NCBI GenBank assembly: GCA_036365145.1
Contig: JAEOAD010002182.1
Location: forward strand, 372,001 to 436,000
Length of the DNA stretch: 64,000 bases
DNA from: Orientallactaga sibirica
Taxonomy: Eukaryota; Chordata; Mammalia; Rodentia; Dipodidae
Direction of reading: 5' to 3'
Shown: positions 43,682 through 53,981 of the stretch, in pieces
Position numbering within the stretch: position 1 is the first letter of the stretch
Layout of the letters: every line of letters begins with the position of its first letter
The notes under the pieces: generated by a model
What the model was told of the DNA's origin: nothing
The model's input: the letters and a program-made list of their open reading frames with translations, nothing else
Databases searched by the model: none
Translations under genes and position numbers: made by a program

Positions 43682-43936
43682 ACTATTTCTTTTAAATGGA
43701 CTCATTCTTGTGAGTGCACACATTTAATTAAGTGATGCCTTATATTATGGCCATGAATGGAAAAGTCAGTTCCACTGGCTGTAACTAGAAGGGAGTCACA
43801 AAAAATAAAAAAATAAAAAAATTAAAAAAACAAGTCTAGAACAAAATGGTCTCCTTTTCAGGCAGGACCCCTTCCCATCTAAAGAACTTGAGCCAGTCCT
43901 GTTCTCCCTTTGTGACAACAGGAAGGTCAGTGAATT
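43682..43936. other. Unique noncoding sequence
   Basis: AT-rich around 43800, otherwise nothing recognised. Confidence 0.35.
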
Positions 43937-43951
43937 AAAAAGGGTGTTGAA

Positions 43952-44104
43952 GCCGGGCATGGTGGCGCAGGCCTTTAATCCCAGCACTCGGGAGGCAGAG
44001 GTAGGAGGATCGCCGAGAGTTCGAGGCCACCCTGAGACTACATAGTTAATTCCAGGTCAGCCTGGACCAGAGTGAGACCCTACCTTACAAAACCATAAAA
44101 AAAA
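43952..44104 (+). mobile_element. B1 SINE, young-looking, with target duplication
   Basis: AAAAGGGTGTTGAAGCC at 43938-43954 and 44105-44121. Keeps CpGs in GCCGGGCATGGTGGCGCAGG and GGATCGCCGAGAGTTCGAGG. Confidence 0.93.
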
Positions 44105-44121
44105 AAAAGGGTGTTGAAGCC

Positions 44122-44809
44122 ATGCTAGCACCAACCTGAAACTTTCCCCTTAAAGGACTCCTGAGGGATGGAAGCGAACTGAAAAGGAAAGAACTTTCTC
44201 ACCAGGTGACTCAACAGTTATTTCATGCTCAGCCACCTTAATCATCTCCCTGGAATCTCAGCCTATGCTGTGGGAACATCTTAGTAGTCTAGATTCTGGG
44301 ACCCAGGCGCAAGGAGGATGGGAGATGGTCTCTCCCCAACAAAAAAAAGAGCAAATCACACCAGATTCTCAAAGCCCAACACCTCCCTTCAGTGGCTGCC
44401 AGCCATTACCCAGGTGTTTCTGGACTGTTGTGCCCTCATCTCACCAGGAGTTCAGCACTACCCTCTCCAAAACTCTGGAAATCTGGGTCCAGCAGGGCCC
44501 CTGGGAGTCGGGCAGTAGGCTCCCAGTCCTTCAGTAGCTGGGACTCTAGCAGAAGAGAGACTGTGCCAACAACCTGAAGAGACAGCTCCCTGGGGTCTGG
44601 TGGGTGTCAAGTCTACAGCTGGAGGCTGAAGCCCTGGAAGTTGTCCCAGAATCTCCTTCCCGCACCCCCAGCCCCACACCTCTCCCGTCACAAATGACCA
44701 GTGTCCCTGAAATAGCCCAAGAAAATGATCTACAATGCCCAGTAACAAACAGGAGAGAATCCCAAGGAAAGATGAAGAGTCAAAGCGGAGATGCCCAAAA
44801 ACAGGAACC
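44122..44809. other. Unique noncoding sequence beside the CpG island
   Basis: First intron of the candidate minus-strand gene if the exon model is right. No repeat recognised. Confidence 0.4.
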
Positions 44810-46270
44810 GTGGTGGGGCGGAGACTGAACCACCTCCAAACTTGGTCCTTGCCTCCCGGCACCAAGCGCAGAGCACGCGGAGCTCGGCCAGACCGGCACC
44901 TCGCGGGCTCAGCCAAGTTGCAGAAAAGCAAATGGCAACACGGGCGCACGGAGCCGCTCGGGCTTTGCCAGGGACTGTGCTCCATGCTGCAGGCTTCGGG
45001 ATGGTGCCGCGATTCGCAAATGCAAAGTCTGGAGGAGAAGGACTTGATGTCTCCCTAGGTCGGGGATGAAACCGGATGGGGTGTCCCTGCCCGGCCACCT
45101 CCGACTCCGCTGAGGGCAATGCTCCCAACTTGCTCCCCGCCAACGACTCCTGCAAAAACGGCTTCTAACCCCCTTCTCCCCCCTCTCCCCCCTCCCATCC
45201 CACAGGAAGTCCGACCAAAAGAAAACTGGAATTGCGAGCCAGAGAAGGGCAGGGGAGCGGGCGCCGCCAGCTTTACCTTTTCTCTTTATTCTGTTTTCGA
45301 GATTTGTGCAAGAGTCCGATGAGCACCACGGCGGCGCGGATCCCCGCCTTTCGGCAGTGCATCCTCCCGGCCGGCTGGGACATGGCGAGGCCGCCGGCGG
45401 TGCCCGGCCGCGCCCTCGCCCTCGCCCGCCGCGCGTCCCCGCCGCCCGGGCTCCGCGCTGCCCGCACCCGGCCGCCGCCGCCCGCCTCTCATGGGCCCCG
45501 CCCCGCCTAGGTGCGCCCGGGGGTCAGGTGACCGGGCGCTCGCTTCTAGGCGACCTTCAGCGTCTCCTAGGGGCCCTCGGGGCCGGACGTCGGCTCCCGG
45601 GCCGCGGGCATCGCCGAGGCTCGCTCAGGGTGCGGCCGGCCCCGCGGCTCCCGTGGCTCCCGGGCTCCGGCTCAGACGCGCCGCCCGCGCCCCGATCCCG
45701 CCCCGGCCCCGCCCCGGCCTTCCCGGCCGTTCGCTCGGGCCCCGGGGACTCCGCTACCCCACCGGCCGGCCCCGGGCTCCCTTCCTGGGCAGAGGCGGCT
45801 GGCGTGCGCTCCGACCGGCCCGCGGGGAGACTTCGATGCTGTCTCTGGCTTTGAAGCCGGGAGGGGGAGGAAAGTGCACGGAGAGGAAACGCGTCCCAGC
45901 CAAAGCGCCTTGGCGCGCGCGGCCACCGCCGAGGCCTCCCCCGCCCCAGGGTCCAGCCTCGGGCGGTCACCTGGGAGAGGGGGCTGTCGCGGGCCCCCGA
46001 CGCTATCCGAGGAGGCGTTCCGACCGAGTGGGAAACCGTCTCCCCCTCCCCCACCCCGAGTCCGCGAGCTACCCGGACCGGCCGCGTGCAGCTCCGGTGA
46101 ACATTTGCTTTCCCGGCCTGGGGAGTCCACGCTACGACCGGGTCAGTGATCAACTTCGCCGCCACGCGCCTCCGCCGAGAGAACCAGGCAAAACGCCCGC
46201 ACCCACGGCGTGCGACCCTCCCAACCCCGGCACACAGCGTGCCAGCTCCATCTCGCAATGACTCAAGGTC
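44810..46270. promoter_or_regulatory. CpG island promoter
   Basis: The base composition switches abruptly to GC-rich with many undepleted CpG dinucleotides, densest at about 45320-46230, in an otherwise CpG-poor window. GC-box (Sp/KLF type) sequences occur at 45496-45508 and 45698-45719. No TATA box stands out. Upstream DNA for a minus-strand transcript lies at higher coordinates, so the core promoter is most likely between about 45500 and 45900. Long open frames on both strands here (for example 45491-46261 + and 45557-46258 -) are composition artefacts. Confidence 0.8.
45277..45383 (-). CDS. Candidate first coding exon of an unrecognised gene
   Basis: On the minus strand an ATG at 45383-45381 opens 35 codons plus 2 nt and then meets a splice donor (AAAAG|GTAAAG, GT at 45276-45275), after which the frame stops at once. 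The protein begins MSQPAGRMHC, has a short hydrophobic stretch (AAVVLIGLL, about residues 18-26), then a basic segment (HKSRKQNKEK). The hydrophobic run is too short to call a membrane helix. Codon 1 has G at -3; an in-frame second ATG at codon 8 (45362) has A at -3 and could be used instead. A weak-context upstream ATG at 45492 opens a different, overlapping frame that ends inside the exon. The exon lies inside a CpG island, as expected for a first exon. I do not recognise the family and see no downstream exon. Inference: a multi-exon gene transcribed leftwards; it could also be a chance open frame. Confidence 0.5.
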
Positions 46271-46271
46271 A
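46259..46271 (+). promoter_or_regulatory. Overlapping AP-1 and ERR/SF-1-like motifs
   Basis: TGACTCAAGGTCA joins a perfect AP-1 core (TGACTCA) to a perfect TCAAGGTCA nuclear-receptor monomer site, sharing the TCA, right at the edge of the CpG island. This is a motif match only; occupancy is unknown. Confidence 0.35.
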
Positions 46272-47609
46272 AGACAGCTTCTAGGGAAGGGGGTCTGATA
46301 GTGCCTGGCCTCCTACATGAGTCCCACTCCCTACCATCACCACTACAGCCGTTTGCTGCCCAGCCTCCCAATCCCCTCTGGCCCCTGAAGCATAACGAAC
46401 CGCTTTGGCCCCTAGGGAAAAGGAATCGGGCAGGGGGGCTGAAGGGAATTAAAACAAGCCAATTAGTCCATCTTTGGAAACAGTCCTGTTGGGGCCAAGA
46501 GGTCCCTGAGGCAATTTGCCTTGTTTTTTCCTACAGTCTGATGTTCAAGCAAACAAAAAAAAAAAAAAAAAAAAAAAACTAATAACCAGACATGAAAAGG
46601 GACTCAGGAGCGAGGAGGGGGCCTGGAAATGAATTCCAGAGCCCCGAGGCTTCAGCCCTGCCTTTTCAGAGACGGCTTCTGGCTGCCACTGAGCTGGGGT
46701 GGAGAAAAGAAGCCCCAAAGTGGTTCCAAAATGCACCTGGTCTATTTTTGAAGCATCCATTAGCAATGGCCTTAGGCTCTCCTGGGCCGCCTGGCTGGTG
46801 GGGGATCACAGATATCGCCACGGACATCTATTTATAACCAGATGGGAGTGACCCAGGCCCCACCCCTGGAGTGGGCAGCTAGGCAGGCTACAAAGACCAC
46901 ACCAAGAGTGACTTCAGAATCCACCTGGGAAGGCAGTATTCTCGGTGGAGAAGTGAAGTGGGAAGAGCCCCAGCACTTGCGGGGTCCAGGATCTCTGAGT
47001 CTCCAGTATCACTCAACACCTCCAGGTTAGCTGATGGACAGCTCCAGCTAGAGTGCCTGTCGGGCTCTAGATGTAGCCCTGAAGGCTACAAGCCTGAAGG
47101 CCAGCACAGGGTGTGTTTTATACACACCCACAAGGCAGAATCCAGAGAGAAAGTTGGTCTCCCCCTGCAGCTGTTGCAAGTAAGTAGCTCCCACCCATCC
47201 TTACTGCCAAGAGCTAATTCTGGTCAAATGCACAGCAGGCTGCTGGCAGGGCATTGAGACTGAAGGTGCTAAATCTCTCCACCAAACAGGTTCCTTTATT
47301 CGTTCTTGTTTTGGGGTTCCAAGACCCTCCGACCTTCTCCAAAGAAGGAAGTAGGAGGGTCTTCACTGGGTAGAGGCTCGCCACCTTCATCCCCCTGCCA
47401 ACCTGATCCTCCACACCCTACCTAAGAGGTAGATGGTTCCTAAAGGAGAACCCTCGCTTCCACCCCATTGCCAAGCCCTTTGTCACAAGATCCCTCTGCT
47501 GAACACCCAGGCCCCAATAAGGAAAGACAAAGAAAACAATGGCAGAGGACCTAATGCCCATCTCTGTCAGGCCTGCCAGCTCCACTAGCATTGATTTAAC
47601 ATAATACAT
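46272..47609. other. Unique sequence upstream of the CpG island
   Basis: SINE-free. Contains an isolated A24 run (about 46556-46579) without an attached SINE, and TTAGCAATGG words near 46765. No exon recognised. Confidence 0.45.
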
Positions 47610-47960
47610 AAGGGAGAAATGGAAGACTATATCCTTGGCCAGAACAAACAGGCCATTGCTAATTGCTAATAGTTAACACACACCTTTACTGCAATCGATA
47701 TCAATCCAATTAGCATGCGAAGTGTAGCTCAGCCAATAGGTCCCCAAACTGGGCCATTCCCATGCCACATTCACAATTTTTAGTCTTAATGGCATACTGC
47801 TCAATTATTTACAAAGTATTCATTTGTTTCCATTAAATCAACTGGCAGTTTTAGTTAACGTCTAAAGAAAACATTATTAAGACCCTAAATGAAAAGCTAT
47901 GATCATTTGCGATCAATACAATGGAAACAAGTACAGATTTATTAACAACTACCTCCATTC
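47610..47960. promoter_or_regulatory. Candidate conserved noncoding element (AT-rich, homeodomain motifs)
   Basis: An AT-rich, repeat-free block about 2 kb upstream of the CpG island. It contains many TAAT/ATTA cores, two GTTAAC palindromes, a Onecut-like ATCGATATCAAT, TGATCA and ACAATGG (SOX-like) words, and an inverted CCAAT. It has no simple repeat and no SINE similarity, and resembles developmental enhancers in texture. Conservation cannot be tested here. Confidence 0.4.
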
Positions 47961-49550
47961 TGTTCCCTGATGTGGCACCTTCCTGAAGAAAACTGGGAGT
48001 GTGAGGTGTCAGCCAGACATCTGCACCAAACTAAGACATGGTCCCTGAAGAAATCAGTGTGAAAGAGAAGTGAAAAGGGAACAATTTTTACATCAGCTAC
48101 TCCGAGGTGTTCTTAGGCATGTCCATGGGCAAAGCTGGAACTGCACACATTCAGTCCACAGGAAAGGAAGTCATTGAGGCCAGGGCACAGGAGGCTTCCG
48201 AAGCCCAGCACAGCCCATCGTTTACCCCAGCAGCACATCCTCACTCACAGTCCCAAAGCCCATAGTCAAACAAAGTGCCAGGCAACTAGCATCCTGGATC
48301 TCTGTCCCAAGGCAGGGGAAACCCCAAGGTTTGTGGGGCCTGGGTGGGAGTCCAGTGGGCTGGACAAGCAAATTAATCATGAGCAGAGGGGCAGACAGCT
48401 GCACAGCTTCTCCTGAGGGGCTAGTGGGTTGAGACGGACAGACACGCATGCATGGTCCTGAAGAAAAGGGTTTTCTGTGCCTGAGAACGGGCTTCTGAGA
48501 CATCGGTGTGTAAGCAGGAATCAGGCCTTGCGGTCAACACCCCTGTTCTCAAAACAGAGCAGTGGCCCAGGCTCCCTCCCTGCCCCACCCCGCCTTAAAC
48601 TCGCGTGCAGTTTCTTGGCTAGGACTGAGGAGATGGGGGCACACGGGGCAGCCCAGATGTCTCTCCTCCTTCAGGGGCAGTGTCTCCAGAATCTCTGGAA
48701 TCATGCAACCTTTGGACAACGCAAGAGTTATAAACGTACAAGCCCAAACAGGAGGGCACCTCCACTCTTCTCGACACGCAAGCCCTGGGACATCGCTCCA
48801 AAGCCCCTCCCACCTCAAGCTTCGGCTGGAGCGGATGGTTTCCTTCTTGGCAGGGTCACCGGCGCCCCCTCCTGGACCACAGCACAACTGCATTTCTGGG
48901 AGACTCCAGAAAAAGAGGGAGAGGAAGACAGAGGGTGGGGGAAAGACTGAGAAGGTCATTTGAGGTGGGAGGCAGTTTCCATTTTGAAGTGAGAGAGACT
49001 CAGGAAGAGACTTTGCCAGCACACTAACTCTCCTCCCAGCTCCTCACAGCTCCTCGCAGAGCTGGCGACCCACCCCACAGTGACAGCCCCAAGACAGGGC
49101 TGGGAAGGACTCAAAAACAGAGCTTACCAACCACAGCTCAGCCTTACTGAAGTAGAGGCCCTGAGGGCAAACCGACTGGGGTTTTGGAAACAGGTCTCAG
49201 ATTCGAGTGGCATTTCCGAACTACACGGAAAGAAACCATGCAGAGGAAATCCACAGAACCCACTTCGGGGTGGCATCCAGCCCATGCACATTCCTGGGTA
49301 CCCAGAGTCAAGAGAAAGCCTGGGATGTGTGATTTCCATCAGAACTCCAGATTTCTTGCTCCAAGGTTTCCTGCTAAAGGGGAGTTAGGAGGAAGAAAGG
49401 CATTCTTAAAATATTGTTTGGCTTACTGAAGATATTTCAACTTTTTTTCTCTCTTTTTGGTTCACTTATGGATTTTTGCTGAGCTGCATGACTGTGATTT
49501 TTTTCCCACTGTGGAAACATCTAAATGGGTTCTTCTGAGTACCAGATTTC
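47961..49550. other. Unique noncoding sequence
   Basis: SINE-free. Frames of 157 codons on both strands over the same bases (48477-48950 + and 48549-49022 -) argue that neither is real. Confidence 0.45.
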
Positions 49551-49551
49551 T

Positions 49552-49715
49552 TTTTTTTTCTTTTTTTTTTTCCTTTGTTTTTTCCAGGTAGGGTCTCACT
49601 CTGGCCCAGGCTGACCTGGAATTCACTATGCAGTCTCAGGATGGCCTCGAATTCACTGCAATCCTCCTACCTCTACCTCCCGAGTGCTGGGATTAAAGGC
49701 ATGTGCCACCAAGCC
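49552..49715 (-). mobile_element. B1 SINE
   Basis: Flanked by GAGTACCAGATTTCT (about 49537) and GAGTACTAAATTTCT (about 49717); first SINE right of the desert. Confidence 0.92.
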
Positions 49716-49731
49716 TGAGTACTAAATTTCT

Positions 49732-50280
49732 GATGAACATGAAGTTGTTCTGGGGAGAGGGTTTTTTTGGGGGGTGTCCAAGAAACTACCCAAGGATCAT
49801 TCCAAAAAACCAGGAACTAAAGTAGTCAGGTAGCATCACACCCCTGGGCCCCATCTCACTGGTTACAAACCTCCCAGCAAAGCCACTCCAAGTAGTAACC
49901 AGGGCTGAGTGGCAATTGGGAAGGGAAGCTGTCTCTTCATAATATTAGTAACACTGCTTAGCAACAACATCCTTCAAAGCAGGAGCCAGCAGTCTCTCCA
50001 AAACCCTATTCCGCCTGGCTCTACAAGAACAGAGTGGATTCTTAGACATGTATTATTTATATGCTATTTCACATGCCCAGTGACAGTCTGTGCCTCCATT
50101 GTCTAGGGAATGACGAATCGCATTTATGTGAGATGGTTTGAGTAGCAAAACTTGGTGCTTGCTTGCTTGTGTTATTGCAATGATCCTGGCTAGATTTTTT
50201 TTTAAATATATTACACATGATTGTCCTTTCAAAAGGCTGGTTTAGTACAACCTTTTCATGGGGACTAAAACCATCATCAA
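49732..50280. other. Unique noncoding sequence
   Basis: Nothing recognised. Confidence 0.4.
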
Positions 50281-50413
50281 GCTGGGCATGGGAGCGCTTG
50301 CCTTTAATCCCAGCACTTGGGAGGCTGAAGTAGGAAGATCGCTGTGAGTTTAAGGCCACCCTGGGCTAGAGCAAGACCCCACCTCAAAAAAAAGAGAGAG
50401 AGAGAGAGAGAGA
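50281..50413 (+). mobile_element. B1 SINE, shortened, with (GA)n tail
   Basis: GCTGGGCATGGGAGCGCTTGCC head; loses the CTACATAGTGAATTCC segment; ends in a GA run. Confidence 0.88.
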
Positions 50414-50415
50414 AC

Positions 50416-50547
50416 CGAGTGTGGTGGCACATGCCTTTAATCCCAGCACTCAGGTGGCAGAGGTAGGAGGACTGCAGTGGTTTAAGGACACCCTGAGACT
50501 ACATAGTGAATTCCTGGTCAGCCTGGGCTAGATAGAGTGAAAAAAAA
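50416..50547 (+). mobile_element. B1 SINE
   Basis: CCGAGTGTGGTGGCACATGCC head; placed in the GA tail of the previous B1. Confidence 0.9.
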
Positions 50548-50799
50548 TTATCAAGATCAACTTTATGGTCCCCATTCCCACTACCCTACTTGGACTGACT
50601 CAACAGTAAATGCCATAACCCCATTGAGGAGGGTGCCCAGATTAACAAGAGCTGGGGCAAGTTATTATATATAAAATCAACTTTCTGTAATGAAGTAAAC
50701 AGATATGTAAGCTATTGAGGGGAGAGAGTCCTTCTTGGTCCCCAACAACTCTCACAAGAAGACAGTACAATGAGAAAATAAATGCACAAACCCTGTAGA
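50548..50799. other. Unique noncoding sequence
   Basis: Nothing recognised. Confidence 0.35.
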
Positions 50800-51157
50800 C
50801 AAATTAACTGAAAGTAGAATCCCACTTCCAGTTTTACTAGTTGCTTGTCTCAGGCAGAAAAATAAGGACTTGGGTCCACTATAGTGGCGCATGCCTTTAA
50901 TCCCAGCACTCAGGAGGCAAAGGTAAGAGGATCACCGTGAGTTCAAGGCCAGCCTGGGACTACAAGAGTGAGTTCCAGGTCAGCCTGGGCTAGAGTGAAA
51001 CCTTACCTTGAAAATAATAAAAAGAATGAAAGAAAGAAAGAAGGACTTGGGCTGAACTCCTTAGTCTCTTCATCTGTAAATGTCTGAAATATCCTCAGTA
51101 AGCCAAACAACGTTGTAATAATACTGCCATCCCCCTGGGGTTACTGCAAGGGCAGAA
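50800..51157 (+). mobile_element. MIR SINE split by a B1
   Basis: AATCCCACTTCCAGTTTTACTAG then, after the B1, CTCCTTAGTCTCTTCATCTGTAAATG and CCCCTGGGGTTACTGC: sense MIR order. Confidence 0.7.
50875..51040 (+). mobile_element. B1 SINE in MIR, with target duplication
   Basis: AAGGACTTGGG at 50864-50874 and 51041-51051 bounds the insertion. Confidence 0.92.
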
Positions 51158-51190
51158 CACACAAAGACTGGTATAGAAATGTATAAAGCA

Positions 51191-51408
51191 GGGGCCGGAG
51201 AGAGAGCTCGGAGGTTAAGGGGGTTGTCTGCAAAGCCTAACAACACAGTTCAATTCCCCAGTACCCACATAAAGCCAGATATACAAAGTGGCACATGCAC
51301 CTTGAGTTCATTTGCAGTGGCTGGAGGCCCTGGTGCACCCATTCTCGTTCCCATTCTCTCTCTCTCATCTCTATTTGCAAATAAATAAATAAAATATTTT
51401 TTAAAAAA
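51191..51408 (+). mobile_element. B2-type SINE
   Basis: GGGGCCGGAGAGAGAGCTCGG head; first in the stack. Confidence 0.9.
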
Positions 51409-51417
51409 GAAATGTTG

Positions 51418-51562
51418 TTGGGCGTGGTGGTGCACGCCTTTCATCCCAGCACTCGGGAGGCAGAGGTAGGAGGATCGCCATGAGTTCGAGGCCACCCTGA
51501 GATTACACAATGAATTCCAGGTCAGCCTGGGCTAGAGTGAAACCCTACTTTGAAAAACAAAA
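51418..51562 (+). mobile_element. B1 SINE
   Basis: TTGGGCGTGGTGGTGCACGCC head; follows an AGAAATGTTG word resembling the target. Confidence 0.9.
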
Positions 51563-51565
51563 AAA

Positions 51566-51713
51566 GAGGGCCTAGCAGTTAAGGCGTTGGCCTGTGAAAC
51601 CTAAGGACCCCAGTTCGATTCTCCAGGTCCCAGGTCCCAGGTAAGCCAGATGCACATGATGGTGCATGCGTCTAGAGTTCTTTTGCAGTAGCTAGAGGCC
51701 CTGGCACACCCAT

Positions 51714-51771
<58 letters not shown>

Positions 51772-51804
51772 AAATAAATAAATAAAAATAAAATCTTTAA
51801 AAAA
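51566..51804 (+). mobile_element. B2-type SINE, 5' truncated
   Basis: Starts at GGCCTAGCAGTTAAGGCG, missing the first 15 or so bases; CCAGGTCC repeats three times near 51625; (CT)n at 51719-51768. Confidence 0.9.
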
Positions 51805-51814
51805 ATTGTATAGA

Positions 51815-51952
51815 GCTGGGCATGGTGATGCACGCCTTTAATCCCAGCACTCAAGAGGCAGAGGTAGGAGGATCGCTGTGAGTTCGAGGCCACTCTAAAA
51901 CTACATAGTGAATTCCAGGTCAGCCTGGGCTACAGCAAGGCCTACCTTGAAA
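51815..51952 (+). mobile_element. B1 SINE
   Basis: GCTGGGCATGGTGATGCACGCC head; tail expands into a purine repeat. Confidence 0.9.
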
Positions 51953-52088
51953 AGAAAAAAGAAAAGAAGAGAAGAGGAGAGGAGAGGAGAGGAGAGGAGG
52001 GAAGGAGAGGAGAGGGAGGAAGGGAGGGAGGGAGGGAAGGGAGGAAGGGAGGGAGGGAGGAAGGGAGGAAGGGAGGAAGGAAGGAAGG
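51953..52088. repeat. Purine microsatellite (GAGGA/GGGA/GGAA)n
   Basis: Purine-only tract; shadow frames on both strands are low complexity. Confidence 0.93.
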
Positions 52089-52205
52089 GCCAGGTGTGGT
52101 AGTGCACACCTTTAATCCCAACACTCAGGAGAACTGAGACTACATAGTGAATTCCAGGTCAGCCTGAGCTAGAGCAAGACCCTACCTCAAAAAGCCAAAA
52201 GAAAA
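52089..52205 (+). mobile_element. B1 SINE, shortened
   Basis: GCCAGGTGTGGTAGTGCACACC head; lacks GGCAGAGGTAGGAGGATCG. Confidence 0.88.
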
Positions 52206-52420
52206 GAAAAAAGAATGTGTAAAGCAGTTTTATTCCAAGTAGCCAAAGTCTGAGAGTAGCCCATATGTTGATCAACAAACTGAGGTGTATCCAGTCAATG
52301 GAATAATACTCATCAGCAAAAAGGAACATCCATTGGTGCATGTGGGTTCAAAACCATTATGCTCAGTGAAAAGAAGGCAAATATGAAACGTACATCCTCT
52401 GTGGCTCCTTTTTATATTTT

Positions 52421-52676
52421 TTATTTTGTATGTATGTATATGTGTGTATGCATGTTTGTATGTGTGTGACTGCCTGCTTAGGCAGGAGGTCAGATCTGCA
52501 TTGGTCTATTTGATAAATTTAAATTAGAGAACCTTCAGAAAAGAAGACATTTAAATCTTCACAAAGACAAGGTCATAAAAATAACTAAAACACAAACGTT
52601 CACTAACATGAGATCAGTTTCAAGGCATGAGAAGCTGGGCTGGGGTGGGGAGGATCTGCTCTGTATACACTATCCA
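52421..52676. other. Unassigned, with (TATG)n
   Basis: TATGTATG/TGTATG run at about 52428-52475, then nothing recognised. Confidence 0.35.
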
Positions 52677-52691
52677 TCCAGCATTTTGTTT

Positions 52692-52906
52692 TGGTTTTTG
52701 GGGGGTTTTTTGGTGTTTTTTTGTTTGTTTGTTTGTTTGTTTGTTTGTTTTGGTTTTGGTTTTTCGAGGTAGGGTCTCACTCTGGCCCAGGCTGACCTGG
52801 AATTCATTCTGTATTATTCTCAGGGTGGCCTCGAACTCACTGTGATCCTCCTACCTCTACCTCCTGAGTGCTGGGATTAAAGGTGTGCGCCACCACACCA
52901 GGCCAT
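52692..52906 (-). mobile_element. B1 SINE with long T/G tail
   Basis: (GTTT)n tail, antisense body; flanks GAGCATTTTGTG (about 52909) and CAGCATTTTGTT (about 52679). Confidence 0.9.
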
Positions 52907-53164
52907 CGAGCATTTTGTGACAGGGGACTCAGAAGCATGCCCTAAAGATAGTCCCCAGGCAAGGCTGACAGTGACCTTCGCGTGGTCTTGTGTCCATTAT
53001 GAGAATCACACTCTTCATGCTAAGAAGGGTTTTCTTAGGGAACCTGTAGCAGAAACAGCAAAGGTGGGGGAGGGGGACAGTATGAGCTGGGTAGTGTGGA
53101 GGCCATGGAGCTTAAGGGAACCACCCAATGGTGAGCTGGGGATGTTTATTGGAAGGGGGGGGTT

Positions 53165-53310
53165 TCTTTCAGTTTTTTGAGAATAGGTTCTCATGCAGCC
53201 CAGGATGGCTTTGGACTTGCTATGTAGTTGATTCTGGCCTTGATCTGATCCTTCTGTCTCCACCTCCAAAGTCCTGGGATTACAGGTGTGTACCGCCATG
53301 CTCAGGTACA
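53165..53310 (-). mobile_element. Old B1-like SINE
   Basis: CAGCCCAGGATGGCTTTGGACTTGC, CTGGGATTACAGGTGTG. Confidence 0.7.
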
Positions 53311-53320
53311 TTATCTATTT

Positions 53321-53524
53321 ATTTTAAATATTTTGTTTATTTATTTATTGGAGAGAGAGATGCAGATAGAGAGAATGGGTGCACCAGGACCTCTAACCAC
53401 TGCAAACAAACTCCAGACACATGTACCACCTTGTGCATCTGGCTTACATGGGTCCTGGGGACGAGAACCTGGGTCGTTAGGTTTCACAGGCAAACACCTT
53501 AACCACTAAACTTTCTCTCCAGAC
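53321..53524 (-). mobile_element. B2-type SINE
   Basis: Flanks ACATTATCTATTT (about 53308) and ACATTATTTCTTT (about 53526). Confidence 0.9.
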
Positions 53525-53550
53525 CACATTATTTCTTTATATATATTTGT

Positions 53551-53626
53551 GATATATATTTGTGTGTGTGTGTGTGTGTGCGCATGCGCGTGTGTGTATG
53601 TATATATGTGTGTATGTATTTCATGT
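53551..53626. repeat. (TG)n-rich microsatellite
   Basis: Interrupted by CGCATGCGCG, a short alternating purine-pyrimidine palindrome. Confidence 0.93.
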
Positions 53627-53741
53627 TTCATGCCAGGGCCTCTTACCACTACAAACTACTGCCACTTTTTTGCATCTGGTTTACATGGGTTCAGGATTTG
53701 CAAGAAAGCGCCTTTAACCACTAAGCCAGCTTCCCAGCCCC
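53627..53741 (-). mobile_element. B2-type SINE, old, shortened
   Basis: GCCAGGGCCTCTTACCACTAC to AAGCCAGCTTCCCAGCCCC. Confidence 0.8.
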
Positions 53742-53751
53742 TATATTAGTT

Positions 53752-53974
53752 CTTAATTTTTTTTTAATTTTTTACTTTCATTTATTTATTTGAGAGAAAG
53801 AAAGATGGAGAGAGAGAGAAAGAATGGGCATGCCAGGGCCTCTAGCCACTGCAAACAAACTCCAGATGCATGTGCCACCTTTAGCATCTGGCTTATGTGG
53901 GTCCTAGGGAATTGAACTTGGGTCCTTCAGCTTCTCACACAAGTACTTTAACCGCTAAGCCATATCTCCAGCCC
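53752..53974 (-). mobile_element. B2-type SINE
   Basis: Ends AAGCCATATCTCCAGCCC; one of four consecutive antisense B2 copies. Confidence 0.9.
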
Positions 53975-53981
53975 TTAATCT

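Larger units (their letters stand above)
51158..52420 (+). mobile_element. L1M LINE 3' region split by a five-SINE stack
   Basis: CACAAAGACTGGTATAGAAATG continues after 52212 as TATTCCAAGTAGCCAAAGTCTG, GTATCCAGTCAATGGAATAATACTC and CATTATGCTCAGTGAAAAG. The join word AGAAATGTATAAAGCA (51175-51190) recurs as AGAATGTGTAAAGCA (about 52213). Confidence 0.7.

Noticed and set aside
44730..45155. 141-codon minus-strand frame left of the candidate exon
   Set aside because: GC-rich flank of the CpG island; no acceptor site or domain that would make it exon 2.
45306..45510. Plus-strand frame starting ATGAGCACCACGGCG opposite the candidate exon
   Set aside because: Antisense shadow of the minus-strand exon without a donor site.
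45491..46261. 256-codon plus-strand open frame (and a 233-codon minus-strand frame over the same bases)
   Set aside because: Both lie in the CpG island where stop codons are rare; they are Pro/Arg/Gly-rich, overlap each other and have no domain or splice support.
48477..49022. 157-codon frames on both strands
   Set aside because: Mutually overlapping antisense frames without domains; chance.
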